64,000 nt of DNA. Source: Coniferiporia sulphurascens. Lineage: Eukaryota; Basidiomycota; Agaricomycetes; Hymenochaetales; Hymenochaetaceae. The notes under the pieces were generated by a model. That model was not told where the DNA came from and ran no database searches. It saw nothing but the letters and a program-made list of their open reading frames with translations. Both the position numbers and the translations under genes were made by a program. Shown piece after piece: positions 24,755-36,800 of this stretch (the first letter of the stretch is position 1; every line of letters begins with the position of its first letter). Location: positions 1 through 64,000 of the forward strand of contig NBBA01000011.1 of NCBI GenBank assembly GCA_002794785.1, read 5' to 3'.

Positions 24755-27700
24755 CTAAGCCTTCGCCTCTTTCGATTTCTCAATAGTGTACTCTGCGAGT
24801 TCTGATAGCGTAAGCGTGTCCTCGCCAAGGAAGGACATGGGAATATCCACGTCATATTTCTTCATGATGTCCGCGCGCAGCTGTGTAAACGAAATCGAGT
24901 CGATACCAAGCGACAATATTGGCATTGACGAGTCTGTGGATCGAAAACAGAGGTTGAGAACGTGCCAGCGGCAACCAGACAGACATGCGAATACTAACCG
25001 AGATCCTCCGACGTCATTCCAAGAACGGTCTGAAGACTCTCAGAAATGAACTTCTCCGCATCTTTCGTGGACTGGATCAATTCAGGGACGAGCGTCTCCG
25101 TCGACGAGTTCTTGTCGGATCCGCGCTGCTCCTGTGCCTTATCGAAGATAAACTCCGCGAGCTCCCCAATTGTGAGTGAATCCTCGCCAAGGAAGCTCAT
25201 TGGTAAATCTACTTCATACTTCTTGAGCACATCCGCGCGTAGCTGTGTAAAGGAAATTGAGTCGATTCCGAGAGACAAGACCGGGGTTGACGAGTCTGAA
25301 TCAGATAAAGTAATTTACGGTTATTCAGGGCCCAAGCCGTAGTGTGTATTAACCCAAACACTTACCGAGAGACTCTTGATCCGTCGATGACATTCCCAAA
25401 ATAACCCGGAGACTTTCAGTGACGAAGAGCTCCACATTCACAGCCGAAATTTGCGCAGACCGCATTGTTTGCATCGAAGGGCCGGAATTCGTAGGTACAA
25501 CAACAGAGGAGGGGGACTTCGAACCGATGTTTGCCGCAGAGCTATGCGCGATCCCGAATACCGGGGCCGCAGGTAGTTCCGCGTCACCCTCAATTGCACT
25601 TAGCAGCAGGAGCAATCCCTGGCTTTTTGCGTTATCAGAATTCCCCTCAGCTACAAGGTCCAGATCGCCCAGCTGAAGAGAATATGACCTGCTGGTTGGG
25701 CGCAGCGTAGAAGAACGATAACCGGCAAGCTCATCCATGAAGGTATTCACAGAGACGCGGGAGAGTTGTCCAGGCTTCTTCAGTGGCACGCTGCAAAAAG
25801 ACACATCAGATTGAAGTACGAGCAAAGCAGCGACATAGATTCACTCACTTAGTACCACTCAGCATGACAAATCGTTCAACTTCGATCTTCAGCTCTTCGC
25901 AAGCAAGGTGGAGGTTCCATGCGCCTAGTGCCTTCAGCTTTATGGCAGAAACGAGTTCCTTGGGGGTAACTTCTCCAATTAGCGAGTCCTTGATGAGGCC
26001 TGCAGTGTGAACGATTGAACGGATCGGACCCAGCTCCCTATTAATCTTCTCGAGTTCGGCACGGATGACGTCGTACGAGGATAAGTCAGCTTGCGCATAG
26101 CGAAGTTCGACGCCGTCAACCTCCAAATTAATGAGCGTTGATGCGATCTGTAGCCTTGATTAGCACAATGTGACAAAAGTGGCGAGAATAAATCATTGTC
26201 ACCTTGACGTCACTCCTGCTTTTCTCTCCAATGAAAACGACGGCGGACCATCCCGCTTTCATCAATCGCTCGGCTACCAATATCCCAACATTGTCCATAC
26301 CAACGATGACAAGGCATCCGCGGCCCCCTGACGAGGGCTCCTTTTTAGGTGTGGGTACCCAGTATTTGTCCTCCACCAGACGTGACTGCAAGCGGGTAGG
26401 CTTGAGGCCTTCGAAAGTTCGATAGGCTATGGGAGATATTTCTCCCTTTGACGGATTATCAAACTCATGGAGCAAGATATCACAAGCCTCTTCTGAAAGA
26501 ATGCTGCTAGGAAGATCGAGTGCAGACACGTGTTGTGTCGATGCCTCCTGACGCAGAACACGGATCATCCCTTGTACGAAACTTCCCAACAACGAACTCG
26601 AAGATGGCGTCGCGACCCGAAGCGCAGACGGAGGAGAGCCGTCCACATCATCCTGGAAGATTTGGAGTGCGTCTTGCGTCACGACAATCACGGATGTAAT
26701 CATTGACGAGCGGAGAAGTGGCACCATAGCCTTCACGAAATCAAGAGCAGCAGTCGCCGAAGAAATCATGGTGGATTCCGAAACCTCCGTGCCAACAACG
26801 GGAGTTGCGTCGAAGACGACATTGAATGAACCCTTGTTGGACCTGAAGAACGCTTCGACATCACTTACGGCATGGAAATTCAGCGCTCTCGACGTTGCAC
26901 GGCTTCCCAGTGCTTCTTTCATACTCCCTGAGCCGATGTAAACTAGCTCAGAGTCCGCTCGCAGCGCATCTGCTTTGAGTGTGGACTTGAGAGATACTTG
27001 CGTCCAAGCCGTCCGCGTTAGCGGGATACCATCTTTCTTCGGTGTGGGACTGCCTACAATGGGCATTGTCGACGGTATCCAGGAAACGACATAATCCGTG
27101 CACGATGCAAGGAGCACACCAGCGTCATCTCGAACCTCTAACGTCGCCGTCATTTTCTTGCTGTTGGGCGAGACCGTGATGGGAAGGCGATAACGGCAGA
27201 CAAATCGCTCCGGAATCGTATCGGTCAAGAGTGTAAAGCCATTGATAGCTGATGGCAGGAATGAGCCACTAGACTTGAGTTCCGGCGGGCCGTCTGGTGC
27301 GATCGCACCGAACATGTGTAGTATCGCATCCATCTTTCGCGTGAAGTCATGCTGTGTGTTGCCGGAAGGCGGGACCTCAATTAAGCCCGTTGCTTGCTCT
27401 GGAGACACCTCGATCTTGCTGATGCACTGGAAGCTTGTTCCAAACTGAACGAGGAAGTCGCCAGACTTCCCGTAAATATCTTGTTTATCGAGTATCACGT
27501 CTGGACGATTCGCGTTGTCGACAGTGGGTATGGCTGGTGGGGCTGGCGCGACCCGTAGCGTCCCAGAGCAAATGACTCCCTTCTCAATGTCGCCCTGTAG
27601 ATGAGTGCAAGTAAAAGAGCTTCCACTTATGTCCAACTTCAAGACGTCTCGCCCAAGAGGCTCAAGAAGTATAGGCTTGAGGATTTTCATATCAACGCTC

Positions 27701-30700
27701 GATGATCCGGGCCGTGCCTTGCGCGCTTCCAGAGACACAAACATGGCTAGTGCTGCTGCAGGCACGATGGGCACGCCGTTGATCGTGTGCTCCTTCTGCA
27801 GGAGTGGCCCCAGTTCCTTGCCAATTTCCCAAGACTTCGAATATGCGTCACTGTCACGCGCACTCCTCGATGAACCCGTTCTCGAGGGAATGATCGTCGG
27901 GAAGTGGCGCTGCTTCTGCCACGGGTATGTCGGAATCGCCGTTTTCTTCAGGCCCACACGCCGACCCGCGTAGAACTCCTCGAAGTTGGGCGTGGCACCG
28001 AGCACAAACAGCGTCGCCATACTCTGTATCAGCGGCGAGAGTGAGTTCGTCACAGGCCTGTCGCATAGAGAAGAAATGGCCATGTTACTCGGTGTCCGGC
28101 TGATCGCGTCCTTCAGCAGATGTGCGATCACATTCTGAGGCCCGACGTCGACGACGACTTGACACTTGCTCTCCGTCAGGAATTCACGTGCGGCATTCGA
28201 AAAACGAACGGGTTGGCGCGCTTGCTTGACCTGTCGAAGAAATATTAGCTATGAAAGATCACGAAGCAAAGCTAGTTACCCAGTAATCCGCACTCAGACG
28301 CTCGTCGGACTTCAAAGCTCGGCCCTCGACGCTTGAGTAATATGCGATATTCGGCTTTCCGACGCTATCTCCAAGGCGTTCGAGACATTCGCGGATGGGG
28401 ACAAGAGCGGCATCGATGCACTGACTGTGGAAGCCTGGGGTACAGTTATTAACGTGAAATAGAGGTTCGCAATAAACACAGCAGACCTTGGTTCACAGGG
28501 AGAATTGTACCCTTGATCGCCTTTGCAGTTAAATCGTCGACGAGCCTTCGTACCGATTGCGCATCACCAGACACGACATTCTGCGTCTCCGAGTTGTATG
28601 CAGCAATAGAAACAGTCTTGCTTAGACCCAGCGCCGCTATCCGCTTGTTTATCGGTTCTACCGGAGCGCGAAGTGCGGCCATGAGTCCTCCGTCTGTGTG
28701 TTCCGGACGCATGGCGTTTGCCCGCACGATGACGAACTCAAGCGCAGTGCTGAAATTCATTGCTCCCGTAACCACTATTTTTTATGTCAAAACACAATTA
28801 GCATAGGACGGAGGCGATCGTGAAGATAGACTCGCCTGCAGCCGCAATCTCTCCGAGACTGTGTGCGAGTATAGCGCTCGGCCGGATTCCAATGGAGCCT
28901 AGCCATTGCACCATGGCACACTGGAATACAAATATACACGCCTGGGATAAGTGCGTCTCATTAATTGCACTCGTTTTGTCTTTGTCGTCAGCAGCCTTGA
29001 CTTCGAAAAGAAGGGGCATCAAGTCAATGTTAAGCAGATCACCGGCCTGGTGCGCATAGTCCATCAAACAATCGCAGAAGCGTTTGTCGATGTCCGCGAG
29101 AGCACGGCCCATACCCTGCCATTGGGATCCCTGACCGGGGAATGCGAATGCAACTCGTGGCTTCGACGCGACTGCAGAAATCGGCTTTTTCGTCGCGGAG
29201 GAAAGGGTTTCTTCGATTTGTGACACGAGGTCCTTAAGCGATGTGCAAGAACACGCGAACCGGAATCGGTAGTGTTCACGGCCTACGCAAGCCGTGTAGC
29301 AAATATTGGCTAAGTCTGCTTCGTCGGCTTTCTTGCAGAATAGAACGTAAGTACGCAAGTACTCAAGCAGCGCTTTCTCCGTCTTAGCGCTGACAACGAA
29401 CAGATACGGCGCCGGACGGATGGGCGGAGCGCCTGTAGCCTTCTGGACTGGAGAGGATACCGGCTCCAGTAATTTTGGTGGCCGATACTCCTCAAGGATG
29501 ACGGCAGCAATGGTTCCGGCGAATCCGAACGACCTGTATTCCCTTTGTCAGCACAGAGGTCTTATCAAAGCCTAAATTAGACGTACAGTGACAGTGCCCT
29601 TAATGGCAGACCTTCCTTCCTTCGCAAAACCGTCGACTCATGTGATATGCGAAGCGGCGTGATGCTCGGATCAATTCTTGGGCTGAGGTTTGTGCCGTCA
29701 AGGTGAGCAAGCCCAGGCACGACACCATGCTGGAGAGAAAGTAGAGCCTTGATGACACCGACGAGGCCTGCGGCACTTTCGGTGTGACCAAACACAGTCT
29801 TCGCTGCACCGAGTACGAGTGGTGCCTCCTCTGAGTGCGAGCCACCGAACACTTCATTAAGTGCCTGAATCTCCATCATATCACCGAGAATGGTACCCGT
29901 GCCGTGGTTCTCAACGAAGCTGCGTTTATGAAACCCGTAAATCATCCAGAAAGACGTAGAATTGTGGCAGCGTTGTGCACTCACTCGACATCCCGAGGTT
30001 CAATCCCCGCGCGCGCAAGGACGCCGCGTGTGAGTGCAGCTTGCGCCTTCGAATTTGGAGCCACAAGTCCTTGCGAACGACCGTTATGTCTAACGGCAGT
30101 CGAGCGGACGATGCCAAGGATGTTATCGCCGTCACGCAGCGCGACGCGTCGGCTCTTCACAATGAATGCGACGGCACCCTCGGAGGGCACGTACCCATCA
30201 GCATCTTTGCTGAATGTCGCACAACGTCCATGGAGTGAGCTCATCTGGTTTGCCGAGAGGAAGCTGTAGAGTTGTTAGTATTCGATAAAAGCGGCCAAGC
30301 ACGAGCGAACAAGAGCAACGAACCCGAAGTTCCCGGGCCTGTTATAGAAATGAGTAATTGCCCTTCAAACACTTACGGACCAGTACTCACCATACATGCA
30401 CATTTACTGCGCATACGATTGCCACCTCACATCCGTCGTGACGAATTGCAGAACAAGCTGCAAAGATACACTGAATACACTTCGTACAAGAAAACACATC
30501 ACAACTCACCGTTGTCCAAAGCCACAAGGCCTCCACTGCACGCCGTGTTTAGCGTCACTGACGGGCCGTGTACATCCAAGAAGCTGTGTCATGTAAGCAT
30601 TATACATAAGCTGTTTTCTTCGTAACTGAAGAATCCACTTACTAGCTTAACCGACCCGATATCGCGCTATCAGCAACACCAGTTCCATAATATCTGTCGT

Positions 30701-33700
30701 ACGCGCCAAACCCTTTCTCTTCGTACAGGAGGTCAGCAAAGCCGAACTCCGGACCCTGCGCAACGAAGACTGCCAAATCACTCCCTTTCACGTCGCTCAG
30801 CGTCACGTTTGCGTTCTCAAGTGCGTCAAGCGAAACCTCGAGTGCCGCCCGCGCAGCAGGCGTTACCGTCCTAGCCTCTGCGGGGCTGATTCCAAAGAAC
30901 GCTGCATCATATGCAGCAATTTCTATGCGTCCCATTTGTGTGAAGTTTATCGTGCCTGGGTCGCGCGGTGCTGTGGACCCTGGTGGAACATAAAATGAAG
31001 CGTGATTCCATCGCTCATCGCTGCCCATGTGTGTGAGAACGTCCATGCGACGTGTGAGTACTGCATCCCAAAAGGCGGCCGCATCATTCACGGCACCGGG
31101 AAGACGGAAAGCCTGACCGACAATTACGACATCATCGTCAGCGTCAACGCTTCCAGTGTCCTTGTCCTTAGAGTTTGATTCCGCAATGGGAGCCTTGGAT
31201 CTACTCTTCTGTGTCAATGCGCTGAATATGGCACCGGAGAGTTGCGGTACATCGACATAGTCATGGGCGGCACTTTGAGGAAGTTTAAGTGAGAAGCGTG
31301 TGTTAAGCGCAGATACGATGCGAATCGCCATGTTCGAATCCATGCCGAGCTGATTAACGTCGGAATTAGAGTTTGAAGCGAGAAAATAAGCGCAATCAAG
31401 AAAACAAACCTCCGCAAATGTGGCCTCGCCACTATCCTCCAATAGCTCGCGAGAAATACCCAGAACTTCGGCGACAACGCGCGACACCTCACCCTCAACT
31501 TCATCCAGCCTTACGTTTGCACTTTCCTCTTCCGCTTTCTCCTTCGTTCCCTTGATCTCAACATCCTTGAATCGCGATCCTTCCCCCCTTAATAACGCCC
31601 TTATCCTCTCTCCAAACACTTCCTCGAGTTTCTTCCGCCATATCTCGTTCTTACGGTTGATCGGGATCCGCTCTCCCTCTTCAAGAACAAGAACTCGCGA
31701 GGCCGGTACACGAAGTGGCGGCTGAGTCTCCCCGTTTACACGTGCAAGTGCCCGGAGTACTGCGCGTGCATTAAAGCCTGCCTCCTTCCCTTCCTTCGCA
31801 CCAGCGGGCGCGTCCGCGGAGGGCATCTCAAGCACAGCGCACACACATGATGCGGCCCCCTTTCCAAAGGTATCGCCCAAGAGTACCGCACGCGCTATGT
31901 AAGGAGACTGCGCGAGAGCGCGCTCGGGAACACGTGGATCGAGTAACTCGCCCGACGCAAGCTGAATGTAGTCATCGCGTCGGCCCGCCCAGAGAAGGCG
32001 CGCGCCAGGTTTGAGCCCAGGGGTTTTGGTCCTGATCTCGGATTCCGGTAGGGAGTAGGAGGGTTCAAGAGATGGATAAGAAGCAGAATACATGTCTCCA
32101 GTGCGGAACGTGGTGACTCCATCGTCAGAGGGTGAAGGGGAATGCGCGATGCTGATCACATTAAGATATCCTCGGCTGACGTATCTGCTTTTTATTACGA
32201 GCTCGCCGTCTGTAAGCACCGAAGTTATTAATACGATACTCGATATATTCTAGAAGACTAAATGAGCGCTCACATGAATCACTTTCTGTTCCGTCCTCGC
32301 CAAGTAGCGTAAGCGTCGCACCGGCGACGAGGCATTCAGATGCAGGGTATCCGCCTTCACCGAACCAGTCGTCTGCGTCCGACTCGAATACTGCACCTAA
32401 AACAAAGATACTCTCAGTCTCCGATTGGCAGCACTAAATCACTTTTGCCACGTACCCCCGCATTCGGTCATCCCGACACTGAACTCCAACCTCAATCCGC
32501 TCTCCTTTGCCCAATTAAGCAAGGAGCTATCCGCGAGCGCGCCGCCGATCATAATCTGCTTGAATCCCCTTAGTACGTCCAAGTACTCGGGTCGACGGGA
32601 GCAAGCCGCGCGGAATCGCGCAAAAACCCATGGTACGCTGGCGAATACGTTCGCCTTAGTGCGCGCAGCTGTGCGCAGGAGAGAAAGACCGAGCCCGTTC
32701 GGGTCCTCAACATCCTCTTCGCCCTTTTCATTAGACGAATCTCGCTTGATGTCGGTAGTGGCAGAGATCGATGGTGATGTCGGATAGCCTGCGGGAGGTA
32801 TGCCGAAGACATAGCAGCCTCCAGTAATCGCAACATAGACCGTGAGATCGTGTGCGAGTGCCAGTATGTGGCTGAACGGGCCCCAGCCGAGTACTCGGAA
32901 GTTTCCTCGATCTCGATCTTCGTATGAGCTCTCCGCGACTTTCTCGCCGGCGCGAGCAGATCTTCGGCGTCTGGCATACCAAAACTCCAACTCCCTCGCT
33001 GCGTTCTTGATGAGCGCAGCGTGAGCGACCGGCACACATTTGAGTTGTTGCACAGAGGAGGCAGAAGAAGTATACATGTATAGGGCATCGTCATTTGGTG
33101 TGGGAATAGTCTTGATGTCTAATGCGTCGAAATTGAAGATCTCCAGTGTCTCCGAGATAGAGTACTTCTCCAGGAAGCTTGGAATGTTCGACGAAAGGGA
33201 AAAAGTGCGTGTGGGGACGCCCGTTTCTGTCCGAACATCATCATCATATTAGGTCAGGCATGATTGACGGTGGATCGACACGTACCCTTTGCGACCCTTA
33301 TGGCACCCTCCGCCGTCTCTGACAGCACAACAACGCTAGGCTTAACCCCGGCAAGCATACCATGCAGGAGCGCGTCGGGCGCGTGCGCATCAAGTGTTGT
33401 GGCAGTGCCGCCCGCCAACCACGTACCCAAGATTGTCGCGAGCACGTAAGGGTGGTTTTCGCTCACAATTGCGACAACGAGTTTATCGTTCTTGCTGCCT
33501 TCTGCCAGCTTTGGGGTGTAGGTGCGGAGTTCGCGCGCGAGAGCGGCAGCGAGTGTGAGGAGCTGCGCGTAAGAGAGTATGTCACCTGCACATTCGATGG
33601 CAGGTAGACGGGCCGTGTTTGGATCGGCAGCGAGCTCGATAAAACGATGGATTACAGTCGGGGCCGTACCCGACGTCGCGGACTCGACATCCTCTGCAAC

Positions 33701-33760
33701 CGCAACGGAGGGAGCGGTCATAGTACCAGTGTTCTGAGAGGAATGTTGAGAGACGGCCAT
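24755..33760 (-). CDS. Hybrid polyketide synthase 2: A-ACP-KS-AT-DH-KR(defective)-ACP-ACP (2670 aa)
   Basis: Paralog of PKS 1 in opposite orientation. Eighteen exons stay in frame: 33286-33760, 32456-33226, 32274-32396, 31410-32209, 30643-31349, 30510-30583, 30391-30457, 30324-30338, 29985-30263, 29587-29919, 28836-29533, 28487-28774, 28280-28434, 26203-28230, 25849-26147, 25366-25790, 24999-25295 and 24755-24933; the intron after 28836 has a GC donor. Domains: A (loop YTSSASS, RTGD present), ACP LGMDS (S728), KS (C974 in NTACSGG, H1109 in ENHGTGT), AT (GQGSQWQGMG, AHSLGE S1440), DH (HTINGVPIVP, H1743), KR, and tandem ACPs LGIDS (S2525, S2624). The KR has GMDNVG for the cofactor loop, glycine at 2369 where serine is expected and arginine at 2382 in place of the catalytic tyrosine, so it is predicted inactive. 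Product unknown. Confidence 0.9.
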
Positions 33761-33796
33761 TAAGTTTGTCTGATTTCTCTGAGAATCCGCCCCGCG

Positions 33797-33805
33797 CTTT
33801 TATTT
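33797..33805 (-). promoter_or_regulatory. TATA-like box of PKS 2
   Basis: AAATAAAAG on the minus strand lies about 40 bases before the ATG of PKS 2. It is a plausible core promoter element, but the spacing to the start codon leaves only a very short leader. Confidence 0.35.
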
Positions 33806-36800
33806 GGTGTGCCAGACCCATAGGTACGCATACCCTGCCCACATCTCCAGAAGCGCTATGAGAGCGGGCAGGGACTCGAGCGTGAACCATATGTGCGGCC
33901 GTCATGGCTGAGAGCTAGATGTATGTATACACCGTGCTTCGATTACGCGGTGCGTACCTTCCTCGGACAAACAGAACACAATCTGAGCGGCACGCCAGGG
34001 AGGCGGGGTCGCACCGGTTGTGACCGAGGGCTAATACCGCCCGATATGGTTTGGGTGATCCGCTTGGACGGGTATCATTCGACATCTTGCGAGCATGCGG
34101 GCCCTGATCGAGAAGTCGCTAGCGCTGGTGCTCGGACCGCACGTCTTGATTTTTGCATAGCGCCCAATTACAAGTATCGTTTCCTACCAACCCATTAGGG
34201 CCGGAAAGAGCAGGGGTCATTCGTCCGCAGCCTAGGACCAGACACTGCTCCCGCTTTGTAGAATTTAACCAAGCCAGCGACTCTAGACGCCTTCTCAGTC
34301 CCAGAACTGCGGCCAAGATGGACGTGCAGATACGACGCCTGACCCCTGGCTGGCACACGTATGATGTACAGATTGCCCGGATGACAGCATGAATTCTTGG
34401 AGCAGCCAAAGAGGGGCTATGCGCACAAATCGCAATCGAATTCGTTCCGGATTCAGACAGTGCAACCACGTTTAGTTCGTTCTAACACCGTAAGCCGAAA
34501 TTCAGATTAAGTTAGAATAAAGAGCCGAATGGCGTTTCACAGACGTAAGGCAGAGTCTGCAGTGCGTCACGTCAGCCCAGAGCTCTTTTCTACCGCCGCC
34601 TACAGGAGGGAGAGCTGGTCTGGAAATTGAGTCGAACTTTCCCTCTGTCTGATGAAGATGCTGGAAGTAGAAGGAGAAGGAAGAGCACTGGCTCGTTTGG
34701 TTGTGGCGTGAGTACGGAAGCATTCTCAGGGTCCGTCTTCCATTTCCAGCGACGGCCAGGCACACACACGGTCACAGTCACGCGATGCGCGCCCATTCTC
34801 TCGCGTCGGTGACTGATATTCAGCTTGCATCTTCCCTTTTTCTTAAAGCCTACTCTTCGTCTTTTTCCCTCATCCGGCACGCTTGAGCTTACTTTACCCA
34901 CAAAAATGCTTTCTTTGGTCGAAGCCCGACAAACGCGCGCGAACGAACCTTAACTTGAAGCACTTGAAGCTGAAGCGCCGTTGTGTTCAAGTTAGTACTA
35001 GACTACTAGTAGTAGTAACTTCGAATCCCGCTTCCCTGCGTCTCAATCCTTCCATTCAGTGAATTTCGCACGAGTCCTCAATTTGGCCCGTGTACTTGCG
35101 GAAGTGGTAATGGTACTTTCAGTTTTAACTGTCAAACAATTGGAATAGCAACTGGTTCCCAGTCGGAGAGTGATGATGTTATCCACGAGTCATTCACTCA
35201 TCATTGTCACACAACGTCCAGACCATAAACTCGGGCTCGAGTTTTCGTGTGTGAATTCCTTTTACGGTCGAAGGGCCGCGACGACAGAATCAAGCACAGG
35301 TCAACCTAAATGAGTTCATATATGTTCATCCATCTTCTCTAAATCTTTCGGGGATTGATTCTTGACTCCTGAATCTCGTTACTGGCTATTCATCCGCACG
35401 TCACTAATATATATCAGTCACTGCCTGATGTGCGGGCGCCGCATGGCCTGCCTCCGTAACGTACGATAGGGGACTCGTCCCCGCCTGCTTGCGGCTTGAC
35501 ACATTATCCCCGCATCTTTCAAGCTCGCGGTAAGTTACCCCGTACCTCTCAACATACGCATATCCCGTCCTTACAGGATCAGACGTTTCCACGTACCATT
35601 ACCCCCAGCGGTTTAATATCCACTTCAATAAGTTTATTATAGTGAAAACCGCTCAGACCGACGTGTGCTATTTCAAGTTGCCTATATTTGAAGATGTTCC
35701 TCTCACGGGCGTATTCCGCTTGTGGATCCTCTGAACACTATCAATCAAATGCATACGTAAACTAATATTTGTATTTCGTATACTTTGATTCTAGAAGTTT
35801 AAGATAATACTTCCGCGCGACTCCAAATAGCGTTGCATATACGGCATGAGAGATATGAACAATATTTTAAAATACGAAACTATTACATGTGGATCGATAG
35901 ATTGAAATTCGTCATGACTCGGGTTTGTGGTATACGTTTATATCGGTCCAGCAGGCCGGGCTCGGCGGGTATGATTGTTCAGTCGACGAGAACTCGTAAT
36001 ACTGTACGTGCGGCCAAATCTATTTTGGGCTTTGACCCAGCTACAGGGTGCATCTGATTCGAACTGACTCCAGAGCTTTAAATAAAGGACTGATTGATGG
36101 CGACCATCCCCGGGTTACGGAAATATCAAAATGTTTTTCCGAGCAGAAGTCGGTCCGAGCTCCAGTGATGAGCTACGAGCCCCTTCGAGTAACACCCCGA
36201 AAGCCGTATCGCTGACAAACGCAGTCGGTTCCGCGTAGTTCTCAACATTGACTCAAAGTCACGTACAGTACATGTATGATCCTCGTCTTTTTACTAAGCA
36301 CACAACCTCGGCACTCTTATAATAGCAGGCATAAAAAAACACGGAATGGGAATGGTGGTCCGGGACTTGTCTTTCTTAACGAGAGAAAAATCCATTGCGC
36401 AGTGGACTATGTGATCCCCGACATCAAGCTATTTTCAGTCAGGTATTTTAAGCACGCAACTTAGAGAGCTCCGTAAAGAAGGAAGCTAGCGCTGGCCAAA
36501 ATCGCTTTCTGTGCCTTATTTGATTGCCACCCTAGATCGCAATTTTGACGCGTAATATGCGCATGATTTGACTAGATTTATTGCGAAGTAGACCCCTGCT
36601 AAGAGTTTACGGGATAACTCCAATCGCCCGCAGGTCGCACTGCGCCCACAAGAATGGAAACATATTAGTAGTAAGTATACACGTTAATAATCACAGTCGA
36701 AGAATCTGCACTGATATTAAGAATCTACATCCTAGGTCCCGGTGTCCAAAAAATGCAATGGATGTGTTAGATTCAATAGGCAAACCATATTCGACCTTCG

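Noticed and set aside
26128..28131. A separate 667-residue protein on the minus strand
   Set aside because: It is one long exon of PKS 2 (AT end, DH, start of KR), continuous in frame with the flanking exons.
29985..30020. tRNA B-box-like GGTTCAATCC
   Set aside because: It lies inside KS coding sequence of PKS 2 and no cloverleaf could be formed; no other convincing tRNA was found in the window.
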